The notes: generated from the letters alone by a model not told the origin. 64,000 nt of DNA from Thiohalophilus thiocyanatoxydans (GCF_004366735.1 NZ_SOQX01000001.1:186001-250000), one strand, 5' to 3'. Numbered from the stretch's first letter, positions 9,221 to 19,033 are shown. Numbers and translations: made by a program.

Positions 9221-10021
9221 TTATTCCAGTCCCTGCTCGCGCAATAGTGCCCGCACGTAACGGACCGGAATGGCATAACTGATCCCGCTGGGCCGTTCCA
9301 GCGCACTTTCCCGGCCTTCTTTGACGTAAACCATATTCAACACGGCCAATACCTTGCCGGTGACAGGATGATACAACGGGCTGCCGCTGTTACCCGGATA
9401 GGCTGTCGCGTCCAGCTGAAAAACCGGGTAGGGATCGCGCATCCGGCGGATGAGCGCCGGATCAAGTTCGTTTACGTTACGCACGGGGATCGCTACCGGG
9501 GCGATGGCGGACACCATTCCCCGATGGGTCGCCGGAATCAACCCCAGTGCCGCACCAATGGGAAACCCGGTGAAGACAATAGCCTGTCCCTCACGAACCT
9601 GTTCCGAATCACCCATCACCAGCGGGGACAGGGGTTCACCATCAATGTGTAACAGCACCAGATCACGATCCGGATCCCTTGCCACGACCTGTGACGGTCG
9701 TACCTGCGAGCGGCGGTCATCACCCGGGATGAACACTGCCAGCAGCTCCTTGTTTTTTGAATCAAGCTCGGCAGGCAACACATGATCGTTGGTTATGACA
9801 TGCCGCCCGTCGCCCACCACAAATCCGGTGGCAAGCAGCCTGGCCCGCGGCTGACGTGTTTCCTGGTAGGTCCCCACCCCCACCACCGAAGGTTTGATGC
9901 GCTCAATGACATCCGGCAGCCCAGCACTCCATGCCGGCACGGCAAACCAGCAGGCCGCCGCACCGAGCCATAAGGCAATAATCCCCGTACTGATTGAGCG
10001 TGTTCGTGATTCCGTCTTCAT
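9221..10021 (-). CDS. Secreted trypsin-like serine protease
   Basis: 266 residues from the ATG at 10021, which has CAGGGATCAGG just upstream; a longer frame to 10090 lacks this. A hydrophobic signal segment (about 10-33, ending WSAG) is followed by a chymotrypsin fold with His80 in TNDHVL, Asp120 in DRDLVLLHI and Ser212 in GNSGSPL. There is no PDZ domain, unlike DegP/DegS. The family includes periplasmic S1C-like proteases found in EPS clusters. It may mature or turn over cell-surface proteins; the substrate cannot be read from the sequence. It is divergent from the next gene with a shared 199-base control region. Confidence 0.85.
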   Translation of the reverse strand: MKTESRTRSISTGIIALWLGAAACWFAVPAWSAGLPDVIERIKPSVVGVGTYQETRQPRARLLATGFVVGDGRHVITNDHVLPAELDSKNKELLAVFIPGDDRRSQVRPSQVVARDPDRDLVLLHIDGEPLSPLVMGDSEQVREGQAIVFTGFPIGAALGLIPATHRGMVSAIAPVAIPVRNVNELDPALIRRMRDPYPVFQLDATAYPGNSGSPLYHPVTGKVLAVLNMVYVKEGRESALERPSGISYAIPVRYVRALLREQGLE

Positions 10022-10220
10022 ATCCTGATCCCTGTTGTGAGAATGGCCCAACCTGCGACCATCTGATCCGCCGCAATACAAACCGCCCATCAGACGCTAT
10101 ACTTTATGGAATTCATAGCCCAGATCATAGCGGATAACGCTACGGCATCCAGTTGGCGCCCATTCTCGCAACGACGTTCCAACGGTGCCTTCAGGCGACA
10201 CGATTCTTTCAAGGACGATC

Positions 10221-12524
10221 ATGACCATCCTGTTTCGCCATATATTGGCCTTTTTTCTATTGAACGCGCTTGTCATCGCAAGCCTTCCGGCAGCCAGCGC
10301 GACATCATCAGATACAGCGTTAGCCCGCCTGGCCACCAAACTGGCGCCGGGCGAGTCCCGTGAACTGAACGCCAGAGTGCCTGACGAATTCGAGACCTAT
10401 AACAACTTTCTGCGCCATACCTTCACCTCGGACTGTCCGGATCAGTGGGGAGAGCAGGGCCACTGGCATCGAGGGCGTGGGCAGTCGTTCTTTCTGGGTG
10501 ACCGAACCCAGAGCACGCAGCAGCGAGATCCTGACGATGACGATATTGTCTTCGTCTCTTACCTGGCCGGGGAAAATCGTTGGGTACACAACTCCAAGAC
10601 AGGGGTCCGTGATTCCAATGACCACCACCCCTATTCCCAGATGGCGCTGGATGAAAAGCGGGATCGTTATTACCGAATCAAGAATGATGCGGTCTGGGTG
10701 TACGACATTGAAGCTGATACCCATGAAGGCTATGAAGGTCCGCAAGCATGGAGCCGCGTTAACCAGTCATTTCCTGCCAATACCAATTCACCCAAGGAAG
10801 TTCATGAAGCGCTGGATCACATCGTCATGGCGGATGATAAGGGTAACGTTTACGGCGTCAATCCAGACGACTTTTCCGACCAGACTCTACTGGGTACCCG
10901 TTCGGGCCAAAGCGGCTATCAATCTCTGATGACCTACAATCGAGTTCGCAATGAATTACTATGGATCGGGGGTACCAACAGCAACAGCATGCGGATGGTA
11001 ACCCTCGTCGATGCGCAGGGAAATGTCGTTGCAAAACGTAATGCACCTGACGAAGTGTCCACAGGAATAGCCAGCGTAAGAGTTTTTTATGATCCCTCAA
11101 GTGGCAATTACTTATTACTGGACAACATTGGAAGTCAAACGCCTGGAATCTTGTGGGAATACTCCCCAGTGAAAGACGAGTGGCGAGTTGCCGCGGACTT
11201 CTCAAAACCGGAGCATGACTGGTGGCCGGGACCGTACTGCGGGCATGTAATGATTCCGCTGGATGGTTACGGCGTGACTATGTGGATGACCCGATACGGA
11301 ACCCGGGTCTATAGGCATAAGAGTGTTTTCGTGCAGGGCAAGGAACCGGTATCGAAGGACAATCCCACGTATGAGCCGGCACCGACTCCAGAGTCAGTCC
11401 CCTCTGGCGACCATCCGTTCTATGCTATCGCAGCGGACATGCAGCCGGGGGAATTCAAAGCGGTGGAAACAACCCTGCCGCCGGGTGTCGAGGACATGTC
11501 CCGGATGAATCATACCAACTGGCATCCCGATGATGACAGTAACGGCACCTTTGGCGTCGGCTGGACGGACCGGACCCTGTTCGATCCGCGGACCGGTCGC
11601 CTGTTCAATGTCCTCATGCGCGGCAATTACACCGAGTCGATCACCTGGCTTGAACCGGATCTGCGCTGGACCGGTATCATGACTCCCGCCGACTCCGGTA
11701 TTGGTGGCCGGCGCCCCTACAACCGCCTGATGGACGGCGGTGATGGTTATATGTACTTCGCACCCCAGGCACCCAATGACCGCATAGGCCGCCTGACCCG
11801 GGCGCGCTACAGCGACCCATCAGACTGGGAAGAAGTTGCCATGCCGCTGCCGATGGACCGCTCGGGACATGCCGTGGGTGATTTCTCGACCATCTGGCAT
11901 CCCGACATCAAGAAGTTTGTGCTGTATATCTACGGCCGTGGCCAGGGCAAATTGACTGACGCGGGCATCGCTGACTATGAGCAGGGTCATGTCTGGGTAT
12001 GGGGCCATGGTGATGCCGGTTGGCAGCATCCGCGGAATCATCCCGACTATCGCGGATCACCGGGCCGTACCCAGTCTTCCGGTTACGGCGGCACAACCCT
12101 CTATAACCCGGTGCACCGGGAAGTGCTGATCTATGGCGGCTCGGCAAACTGGAGCGATCCGCATCCACTGGGCCCGCAAAGCACCGCAACCATCGATCGA
12201 AACGGACAATTTAAACGGCACGGCCCCTCCGGCCAGGTCTACACCACCGGCAGTCGGCGGCTGACTTACCACCCGATAACCGGCGACTATATCCTGACGG
12301 TCCGCGGCGACGATAAGACCGACCTGAAGATGTACATCGGCGATCCCCCGCGCGGCAAAGCCTGGAAACTTCTTTACGACTGGGAGGGCGTGAGTGGCGC
12401 CGATCGCCCCTTGCACCCCTATGAGAACTGGCATCGCGTTACCCCGCTACCCGGTACCGATGTACTGATCTGGTCGGATCTACGGCGCGGGGTCGTACTG
12501 CAACGCCTGCCGAAAGCAGACTGA
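10221..12524 (+). CDS. Large secreted protein with two similar halves, function unknown
   Basis: 767 residues from the ATG at 10221, with AAGGA at 10211-10215; a GTG at 10185 would place extra residues before the signal peptide. The signal peptide is LAFFLLNALVIASLPAASA. The mature protein has two related halves: LAPGESRELNARVPDEFE near the start and MQPGEFKAVETTLPPGVE near residue 415, each followed by strand-rich sequence with repeated Trp and Asp/Gly turns (for example HVWVWGHGDAGW, LIYGGSANW), as in beta-propeller or kelch-like proteins. I do not recognise a named family. Its place between EPS ligase, protease and glycosyltransferase suggests work on the secreted polymer or the cell surface. 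Confidence 0.72.
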   Translation: MTILFRHILAFFLLNALVIASLPAASATSSDTALARLATKLAPGESRELNARVPDEFETYNNFLRHTFTSDCPDQWGEQGHWHRGRGQSFFLGDRTQSTQQRDPDDDDIVFVSYLAGENRWVHNSKTGVRDSNDHHPYSQMALDEKRDRYYRIKNDAVWVYDIEADTHEGYEGPQAWSRVNQSFPANTNSPKEVHEALDHIVMADDKGNVYGVNPDDFSDQTLLGTRSGQSGYQSLMTYNRVRNELLWIGGTNSNSMRMVTLVDAQGNVVAKRNAPDEVSTGIASVRVFYDPSSGNYLLLDNIGSQTPGILWEYSPVKDEWRVAADFSKPEHDWWPGPYCGHVMIPLDGYGVTMWMTRYGTRVYRHKSVFVQGKEPVSKDNPTYEPAPTPESVPSGDHPFYAIAADMQPGEFKAVETTLPPGVEDMSRMNHTNWHPDDDSNGTFGVGWTDRTLFDPRTGRLFNVLMRGNYTESITWLEPDLRWTGIMTPADSGIGGRRPYNRLMDGGDGYMYFAPQAPNDRIGRLTRARYSDPSDWEEVAMPLPMDRSGHAVGDFSTIWHPDIKKFVLYIYGRGQGKLTDAGIADYEQGHVWVWGHGDAGWQHPRNHPDYRGSPGRTQSSGYGGTTLYNPVHREVLIYGGSANWSDPHPLGPQSTATIDRNGQFKRHGPSGQVYTTGSRRLTYHPITGDYILTVRGDDKTDLKMYIGDPPRGKAWKLLYDWEGVSGADRPLHPYENWHRVTPLPGTDVLIWSDLRRGVVLQRLPKAD

Positions 12525-12560
12525 AACACCACATTCTGATTCAGCCAATTCAGGAGACCA

Positions 12561-12632
12561 ATGATCCTTCGCTACTGCGCCACAATGTTGAAACATGTTC
12601 CGACACGGATAACCGTGTTACTGAATCCATAA
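12561..12632 (+). CDS. Possible 23-residue leader peptide
   Basis: A short frame, ATG at 12561 to TAA at 12630-12632, follows CAGGAG at 12551-12556. It encodes a basic, hydrophobic peptide starting MILRYCATMLKHV. It lies in the gap between the secreted protein and the glycosyltransferase gene. It may be a leader or chance; there is no comparative evidence. Confidence 0.25.
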   Translation: MILRYCATMLKHVPTRITVLLNP

Positions 12633-12676
12633 TGCTTTACACTCCCACACATCAGAACACCCGGACAGATTGAATC

Positions 12677-13714
12677 ATGGACGTACAACACCCGGAGAAC
12701 GTCGGCTCTACTCAGACCGAATCATCGGCGATCACCAGCATGCCCCGGGTATCGGTAATCATGCCCGCCTATAACACGGCGCAGTATATTGGCGATGCCA
12801 TCGACAGTGTTCTCAGTCAGGATTATCCCAACAAGGAACTTATTATCATCGACGATGGCTCAACGGACGGTACCGTGGATATCATCCGCCGCCATGAACC
12901 CGCCGTCACCCTCCTGACCCAGAAGAACCAGGGATCCGCCGTCGCGCGCAACGCCGGCCTTGACGCCGCCCGGGGTGACTATGTGGCCTTTCTCGACTCC
13001 GATGACATCTGGTTGCCCGGCAAACTCACCGCGCAGGTGACGTACATGGAGCAACACCCGCAAATCGGCATGAGCTACAGTCGCTGGCAGGTCTGGAAAC
13101 CGGGCCCCGATGGACAGTTTAGTGCTCCTGCAAGCTTTAAACATTCGCTCAACGATTCAGCAGCACCAACGGGAATAGTCGAAGAGGGCTCCGGCTGGTT
13201 ATACAACCGCCTGTTGTTTACCTCCCTGTTGCATACCATTACGGTGATTGCCCGGCGTGATCTCATAAACAAGGTCGGCAATTTTGACACCGCATTGAAA
13301 CGTGGCCAGGACTATGATTACTGGTTACGCGCATCCCGTGTCACCGAGATCCACCAGCTCGATCAGATCCTCGCGCTTTACCGGCTCCATGGTGAAGGCT
13401 GTGCCAAGAAATGGCCGCACGTAAACTATGAAAAGGTCGTCGTGGAAAATGCGCTCAGCCGCTGGGGACTCGAAGGTCCGACCGGCGAAGTAACCACGAA
13501 ACCTGCCATGCAACACCGCCTGGCCGATACCTGTTTCAGCTTCGGTTACCATCATTACTGGGAGGGCAGTCCCGGACTCGCCGTTAACGCCTTTCGCCAG
13601 TGCCTCGGTTATCGTCCGGCCTACCTCTCGGCCTGGCGTTATCTGGTCATGAGTCTGGTCAAATCAGTTACCAGGCCCTCTGACCCGGGCTCACCCGCTG
13701 TAAGCCGGCAATAA
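12677..13714 (+). CDS. Family 2 glycosyltransferase
   Basis: 345 residues. After a 20-residue polar lead, PRVSVIMPAYNTAQYIGDAIDSVL opens a GT-A fold (about residues 24-47), with IIIDDGSTDGT near 55-65, NQGSAVARNAGLD near 87-99 and the DSDD metal-binding motif near 110. GT2 enzymes transfer sugars from nucleotide donors to a growing lipid-linked oligosaccharide at the cytoplasmic face. The next gene is an ABC exporter 29 bases downstream, so the pair fits assembly and flipping of one repeat unit. The acceptor sugar cannot be inferred. Confidence 0.92.
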   Translation: MDVQHPENVGSTQTESSAITSMPRVSVIMPAYNTAQYIGDAIDSVLSQDYPNKELIIIDDGSTDGTVDIIRRHEPAVTLLTQKNQGSAVARNAGLDAARGDYVAFLDSDDIWLPGKLTAQVTYMEQHPQIGMSYSRWQVWKPGPDGQFSAPASFKHSLNDSAAPTGIVEEGSGWLYNRLLFTSLLHTITVIARRDLINKVGNFDTALKRGQDYDYWLRASRVTEIHQLDQILALYRLHGEGCAKKWPHVNYEKVVVENALSRWGLEGPTGEVTTKPAMQHRLADTCFSFGYHHYWEGSPGLAVNAFRQCLGYRPAYLSAWRYLVMSLVKSVTRPSDPGSPAVSRQ

Positions 13715-13743
13715 CACTTTTTTCTCAAGGTTTCGCGTTAATT

Positions 13744-15600
13744 ATGAAAACTATCCAGGCCGTGCTGAATCTCCTGAACCGCAGAGAGCGCTGGCAAATG
13801 CTCTTCATTCTGATGTTCATGCTCCCCAACGCCCTGATGCAGGTCGCCGGGGTGGCCTCCGTCATGCCCTTCATTGCGGTAATGGCCCAGCCGGAACTGG
13901 TTGAGAGCAATACACTGCTGGCCGCGCTCTATACCGCACTGGGTGAGCCTGAGATGCGCGAGTTCCTCACCATCCTGGCCAGCGCCGCACTGGTTTTGCT
14001 CGTTGCGGGTAATGCACTCGCGGCATTCACCACCTGGCTAATCCTGCGATTCAGCTACATGCGAGTCCATACACTCTCCCGAAAATTGATGGAGATCTAT
14101 CTTGGCAGCGAGTATCAGTTTTTTCTGTTACGCAATCCGTCGGATCTGACCAAGAACGTCATCAATGAAGTGAATCACCTGGTGACCGGCTTCCTCATGC
14201 CCCTCCTGCAACTGGTCGCCAATGGCTTTATTGTCACCGCGCTCCTGCTCATGCTGCTGTGGAAGGATCCGGTCCTGGCCCTGACAGTGGGGCTTATTCT
14301 GGGGGGATCTTATGGACTTATCTACATTGTTCTGCGCAATCGTATGCGAACACTTGGCCGGCGACGACTCCAGGCAAACGCCAGACGGTTTAAAACCACG
14401 CACGAAGCTTTCGGCGCCATCAAGGATCTCAAAGTCTCCGGACGCGAGAACTACTACCTTAACGCCTACTCGGACGCCTCCTATTCCTTTGCCGACAACC
14501 AGTCCAGTCACCAGGTGATTGCCCAGATGCCGCGTTATGCCCTGGAATCCATCGCCTTCGGCGTGGTGTTGCTGATTGCCCTTTACCTCACCACGACGCA
14601 AACATCCACACAGGGTGTCCTGCCCGTCATCGCGCTCTACGCCATGGCGGGTTACCGGCTCATGCCCGCACTGCAAAAAATCTTCGATAACGCCGCCACC
14701 TTACGTTTTTCAGCGCCTGTCGTGGAACGCATCAATGAAGAGATGTCACAAGGTATCCGGCAGAATGCTCGTTTGGCCTCTGACGCACCCTTGTCCGCCA
14801 ATCACGCTGATACGCCACTGGCATTACACAACACTCTGTCACTCCAACACATCACCTACCGCTACCACGGCACGGCGACCCCTGTGCTGGATGACATCAC
14901 TATCACTATCAAGGCCCGCACCACAGTCGCCTTCGTTGGTGAATCGGGCGCCGGCAAAAGTACCCTGGTGGATATCATCCTCGGTCTGCTCAAACCCGAT
15001 ACTGGCTCGATTCTTGTGGACGGTATCCCCCTCGATAACCACAACCTGCCCCAATGGCGCCATCACCTGGGCTATGTTCCCCAGGCTATCTATCTCTCTG
15101 ACGATACACTGCGCCGAAATATCGCGCTGGGTATCCCGGATCGGGAAATCGATGAAGACGCCGTCATCGCCGCCGCCAAAGCCGCCGCGATCCACGACTT
15201 TATTACCCGGGAACTGCCCGACGGCTATGAAACCGTTGCTGGCGACCGCGGTATTCGCCTCTCCGGCGGACAACGCCAGCGCATCGGTATTGCGCGGGCT
15301 TTGTATGGCAACCCGGAGCTGCTGATCCTGGATGAGGCGACCAGTGCCCTGGATGGATCAACAGAGGCCGCAGTGATGGATGCCATCGACCAGCTCAGTG
15401 GCCAAAAAACCATTATTATGATCGCTCACCGACTCACCACGGTAAAAAACTGTGAGCAGCTCTATTTACTGAAAAATGGCGCGCTGGTTGCCAATGGCAC
15501 TTATGAGCAACTTCTCTCGGCTCACCCGGATTTTCGCCGTATGGCAAACACGGCTGATCAGGATATCGTATCGCCTGCACATGCCCGGGCAAACAGGTAA
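13744..15600 (+). CDS. ABC transporter, fused permease and ATPase (PglK/MsbA-like flippase)
   Basis: 618 residues. Six-helix permease in residues about 20-320 and an ATPase domain from about 365: Walker A GESGAGKST (399-407), signature LSGGQRQRIGIARAL, Walker B LLILDEATSALD and the His switch in IMIAHRLTT. This half-transporter works as a homodimer. The best comparison is with PglK/WlaB-type flippases that move lipid-linked oligosaccharides across the inner membrane. Its stop codon shares one base with the start of the following ATP-grasp gene (TAATG), so the two are translationally linked. Confidence 0.9.
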   Translation: MKTIQAVLNLLNRRERWQMLFILMFMLPNALMQVAGVASVMPFIAVMAQPELVESNTLLAALYTALGEPEMREFLTILASAALVLLVAGNALAAFTTWLILRFSYMRVHTLSRKLMEIYLGSEYQFFLLRNPSDLTKNVINEVNHLVTGFLMPLLQLVANGFIVTALLLMLLWKDPVLALTVGLILGGSYGLIYIVLRNRMRTLGRRRLQANARRFKTTHEAFGAIKDLKVSGRENYYLNAYSDASYSFADNQSSHQVIAQMPRYALESIAFGVVLLIALYLTTTQTSTQGVLPVIALYAMAGYRLMPALQKIFDNAATLRFSAPVVERINEEMSQGIRQNARLASDAPLSANHADTPLALHNTLSLQHITYRYHGTATPVLDDITITIKARTTVAFVGESGAGKSTLVDIILGLLKPDTGSILVDGIPLDNHNLPQWRHHLGYVPQAIYLSDDTLRRNIALGIPDREIDEDAVIAAAKAAAIHDFITRELPDGYETVAGDRGIRLSGGQRQRIGIARALYGNPELLILDEATSALDGSTEAAVMDAIDQLSGQKTIIMIAHRLTTVKNCEQLYLLKNGALVANGTYEQLLSAHPDFRRMANTADQDIVSPAHARANR

Positions 15601-16751
15601 TGAACAAAATAAGTCATAAACTCCGCATTCTCGGCAGTGGCTTTACTCAGGAAGAATACAAACTTTACCGTTTTGACCTGCTGGATAACCCCGATGAGGC
15701 CATGCGGTTTCTTTCCAATCGTCACAACCATGCCCTCTACCGTCCTGTCATAAACCGGGGTGACCAGCAACACATTTTGGAAGATAAATGGATCGCCCAG
15801 TCCTATTTGATGAGCATGCAACTTCCCGTACCAAAAACTTATGGCCTCTATGATCCTGTATTTGGTACCACTATCTCTGGCGCCCCGATGAACAGCCCGC
15901 AGCAGGTTGCTAAGTTGATTGAACCTGAATTACCCCAACGCGTGTTTCTTAAACCTCGCGGGGGACGAAAAGGTCGCAATGTTATCATGGCGGAGCTGCA
16001 CAAGAACCCGGACGGAAATATCGGGGTTCTTGCTAATGAAACCCGCTATACACTGGATGCCTTTTTGCAGTCACTTCCCCAAAATGCCTTCGGTGACTAC
16101 GATGGCTGTTATCATGGCTGGCTAATTCAGGCCTATATACCCCAACATGACGTTCTTAATCACATCAATCCACATACTATCAATACGGTACGCGTGGTCA
16201 CCTTCATCGATTCGCAAAATCAGGTCCACGTCCAGCATGCCATCTTGCGGCTCGGTCGAAAGGACGGGGTTGCGGACAACTGGGCAAAGGGCGGGATCTC
16301 TGTTTCCATCGATACCCGAACAGGCCGACTCGGGCGTGGTGTCTTCAAACCTCACTATGGCGGTGCCTGGGTTTCCGAACACCCGGACACCGGGGCATGC
16401 TTCGAAGGTCAAACGATTCCTGAATGGCAAACCATACTGGATGTCTGCAAACGGGCAGCAATGATGTTTTCCGGGACCCGTTCAACGGGCTGGGATATTG
16501 CTTTAACGCCAGACGGACCTGTCATCATTGAAGGTAATGCCGCGTGGGATCTGCCGATGGTTCAGGTCCATACAACAGGTTATCTGAACGAACAAACAAG
16601 GGCCGAACTCGGCAAGTTTAGCATCAATTTTCCTGACCGCGTCAAACCTCTGCCATTAGCGTTACTGACATTATTCGTTTATCAATGGCGCCGCTCTCGA
16701 GGACCACGGATTCTTCACGCTCTCAAATCACGACTACCCCGGGCAATCTGA
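15600..16751 (+). CDS. Sugar-transfer-associated ATP-grasp protein, first copy
   Basis: 383 residues. The sequence has the layout of the ATP-grasp domain often found beside sugar transferases in EPS loci (PF14397-type): RVFLKPRGGRKGRNV (the phosphate-binding Lys-Pro and Gly-rich loop), INTVRVVTFIDSQN, and the C-terminal GWDIALTPDGPVIIEGNAAWD with the acidic metal ligands. Such enzymes join a carboxylate to an amine or thiol using ATP; in this setting an amino acid or peptide could be attached to a sugar, but this is inference. It is fused translationally to the flippase gene upstream and followed by a second, longer relative. Confidence 0.8.
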   Translation: MNKISHKLRILGSGFTQEEYKLYRFDLLDNPDEAMRFLSNRHNHALYRPVINRGDQQHILEDKWIAQSYLMSMQLPVPKTYGLYDPVFGTTISGAPMNSPQQVAKLIEPELPQRVFLKPRGGRKGRNVIMAELHKNPDGNIGVLANETRYTLDAFLQSLPQNAFGDYDGCYHGWLIQAYIPQHDVLNHINPHTINTVRVVTFIDSQNQVHVQHAILRLGRKDGVADNWAKGGISVSIDTRTGRLGRGVFKPHYGGAWVSEHPDTGACFEGQTIPEWQTILDVCKRAAMMFSGTRSTGWDIALTPDGPVIIEGNAAWDLPMVQVHTTGYLNEQTRAELGKFSINFPDRVKPLPLALLTLFVYQWRRSRGPRILHALKSRLPRAI

Positions 16752-16849
16752 TTTGTCCGACCTCAATCAATCAGAAGCCGAATTTATCTACTTAATCAGG
16801 CATATACACGACACAGGGGCACAGATGCAAATTAACAACCACACTTGTT

Positions 16850-18133
16850 ATGAATACTGATACAAGAAAATATGCTGCCTCTTCTGACTGGTCGCGTCCT
16901 CCACCCGGCATATTCTGGCGCTCGATACTCTCTTCAAGTCGTAACGATGCCTTGGGCATGCGGCGCTGGCAGCTCTGGATCTGGTGGACGCGTTCACGAT
17001 CATTTTCTGAATGGATAATAACCTTCCGTGATTTGATGACCTTCCCCCTGGATAGCCTGCTTGGCACAATTCGCACAGCGCGCCAGTACGCCAGCAAGGT
17101 CAAACATGAGCATCGCATTCCTGTACATACCCAGTTGAAGGACATGCTCGCTCTTCGCGTCAAGACCAAACTTCCATTCAGGCTCTACTACCAGCTACAG
17201 CTTTTTCTCCCCGACAGGAAACCGGCTGCGGATCAGTTTTTCCTCGAAACCGGAAAATTATTTCAGGTGCTTTCCCTGGCGTTTCAGGAATCGGGTGATT
17301 TTCAAATATTTCTGGATAAACGCTCATTCGAAGCCTGGTGCATCAAACATGGATTTCCCTCTATAAAAACCCTGGCCGAGTTCGCTGATAATAAAGTGGT
17401 ACGACGTTCACCAGAACCACTGCCGCCTGCTGACCTTATATCCAAACCCACAGATGGCGAAGGCGGCAAAGGTGTTGAACTATGGCGACACCGTATAAAT
17501 AACGGCATCTCATCATGGACTAACGGTACGATTGAAGCACGATCCTGTGAAGAGCTGGAATCCTGTATCGCTTCCACTGCTGCCAGACACAATCGCCCGC
17601 TCATACTTCAGCCTTGTCTCAGCAGCCACCCTGTTGTTCGTGCCATGGGTAATGGCGCACTTTGCACACTCAGAATCATGACTATCAGCAAGCAGGTGGG
17701 CGACGCTGAAATGCTGCTGGTTGTCTTGCGTATGCCGACAGGCACTTCTGCAGCGGATAACTTTGACACCGGAGGACTTGCAGCACCGGTTGATATACAA
17801 AGCGGTAAGTGCGGCATGGCCGTTTACAAAAAAGACGGCTATCCCGCTCGGAAACTGGCACTTCACCCTGACACGGACGAACCCCTCTTCGGGCAAACCC
17901 TGCCGTACCTGACAGAATCAGTGAACCTGGTTTTGCGTGCGCATAATACCTTGTCCCCAAAATGGCCTGTTATCGGCTGGGATGTCGCCATCCTTGATGA
18001 CGGGCCTGTTCTTGTCGAGGCAAACCACATGCCTTGCCCGGCCCTTGCCCAGATACCCACCGGTATTCCTCTTGGCTCCACTCGCTTCGTTGACTGCCTG
18101 CTCGAGCAGATGCGCACGACATTTCACGTGTAA
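16850..18133 (+). CDS. Sugar-transfer-associated ATP-grasp protein, second copy
   Basis: 427 residues. It shares the ATP-grasp pattern of the previous gene: DLISKPTDGEGGKGVELW (Lys-Pro and Gly loop), LCTLRIMTI, HPDTDEPLFGQTLP and GWDVAILDDGPVLVEANHMP. The first 120 residues differ and are rich in Arg and Trp with hydrophobic patches, perhaps a membrane-associated lead. No strong ribosome site precedes the ATG at 16850 and the gap to the previous gene is 98 bases, so the start is less certain. Two non-identical ATP-grasp genes side by side suggest two successive ligations of the same kind. Confidence 0.8.
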   Translation: MNTDTRKYAASSDWSRPPPGIFWRSILSSSRNDALGMRRWQLWIWWTRSRSFSEWIITFRDLMTFPLDSLLGTIRTARQYASKVKHEHRIPVHTQLKDMLALRVKTKLPFRLYYQLQLFLPDRKPAADQFFLETGKLFQVLSLAFQESGDFQIFLDKRSFEAWCIKHGFPSIKTLAEFADNKVVRRSPEPLPPADLISKPTDGEGGKGVELWRHRINNGISSWTNGTIEARSCEELESCIASTAARHNRPLILQPCLSSHPVVRAMGNGALCTLRIMTISKQVGDAEMLLVVLRMPTGTSAADNFDTGGLAAPVDIQSGKCGMAVYKKDGYPARKLALHPDTDEPLFGQTLPYLTESVNLVLRAHNTLSPKWPVIGWDVAILDDGPVLVEANHMPCPALAQIPTGIPLGSTRFVDCLLEQMRTTFHV

Positions 18134-18328
18134 CTTGTTGGCAGAATTGCACGTTATATGCGCCGCTGCAGTGAGCGGACCTCTGGCGGACGACGCGGCA
18201 AACTGCAGACCGCCGCTCTGTGAAACTGCGGTGACGAAGCGATCCACGAGCGCTCTTCACAGGCACTGCGTCAGCGGGATTTATTCCGCCCGTTCGCTGA
18301 TACGGATTGGTCATGTGCTATAAGGAAA
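18134..18328. other. Intergenic tail between ATP-grasp gene and PEP-CTERM gene
   Basis: About 195 bases between convergent genes. No gene, promoter or clear repeat was recognised before the terminator at 18329. Confidence 0.4.
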
Positions 18329-18348
18329 AGCCCCGCTCATGCGGGGCT
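18329..18348 (-). terminator. Rho-independent terminator of the PEP-CTERM gene
   Basis: AGCCCCGC, a four-base loop and GCGGGGCT form a perfect 8 bp hairpin. On the minus strand it is followed by a short T run (the plus strand reads AAGGAAA before it). It sits 34 bases past the stop of the PEP-CTERM gene. Confidence 0.8.
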
Positions 18349-18381
18349 CCCGGATAGATCAATATCCCCCGGTCGGGGCAC

Positions 18382-18939
18382 TCAGACACGGCGTCGGCGA
18401 ACGGTGCCCATGATCGCCAGCAGGCCGATTCCGAGCAGACCGAGGCTCGCTGGCGCCGGGATCTCGTTAGACTCATCGCCGCCATACAGGCTCACATGCG
18501 AAAGTGCATTCACCGATGAACCCTCGGCCTCGAAAACCGACCAGTCGGCACTGAACACGTTGCTCAGGCTGTAGGATATCCAGTCGGGCTCCGTGCCGCC
18601 GTTTCCGTACTTGAACGAAGCGTAGACGTCACTCCAGTCGTCATAAATGCCGGAATCCAGAATGGACAGCTCGCCGCTGGTGCCGCCGACACCGCTGATC
18701 GAGAAGTAAGCACCGCTTTCATTCTCGTTGGATTCCTGCAGGAGCGTCAGCCCGAGCCCGGTATGCACGCTCTGCTCGGACGGAGGCGTCGATCCGGACA
18801 TGAAACAGTTGACCGTCCCGCTGTCGGGCACCAGATCCATGTAGCGGTCATCCTCCACGCTTTCGCAGATCATGGCCAACCCCGGTGTTGCGAACGTGAA
18901 CAGCAACAACGAAAGACTTGCGAATTTCAAAGTTCTCAT
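18382..18939 (-). CDS. PEP-CTERM sorting-signal protein (PAP variant)
   Basis: 185 residues. AAAGGAAACGGGT precedes the ATG at 18939. A signal peptide (LKFASLSLLLFTFATPGLA) leads to a Ser/Gly/Asp-rich secreted domain of about 130 residues. The C-terminus reads IPAPASLGLLGIGLLAIM followed by GTVRRRRV: a PEP-CTERM sorting tail in which the Glu of Pro-Glu-Pro is replaced by Ala, then a hydrophobic helix and an Arg cluster. Such proteins are processed by exosortase at the inner membrane and passed to the surface together with EPS. No exosortase gene is visible in this window. A sigma-54-like element lies at 19002-19017. Confidence 0.82.
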   Translation of the reverse strand: MRTLKFASLSLLLFTFATPGLAMICESVEDDRYMDLVPDSGTVNCFMSGSTPPSEQSVHTGLGLTLLQESNENESGAYFSISGVGGTSGELSILDSGIYDDWSDVYASFKYGNGGTEPDWISYSLSNVFSADWSVFEAEGSSVNALSHVSLYGGDESNEIPAPASLGLLGIGLLAIMGTVRRRRV

Positions 18940-19001
18940 ACCCGTTTCCTTTTCCTGGCTGCTTCGCCTGGCGATGGCCAGACGATGATATCCATATGCT
19001 A

Positions 19002-19017
19002 TGCACGAACCGGGCCA
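19002..19017 (-). promoter_or_regulatory. Sigma-54-like promoter of the PEP-CTERM gene
   Basis: Read on the minus strand the element is TGGCCCGGTTCGTGCA, 10 of 12 defined positions of TGGCAYRNNNNTTGCW, with the ten-base gap between GG and GC kept. It closely resembles the glnA element at 58638-58653. It would start transcription about 50 bases before the ATG at 18939. Confidence 0.5.
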
Positions 19018-19033
19018 GTCCCCGTTTAATTTA

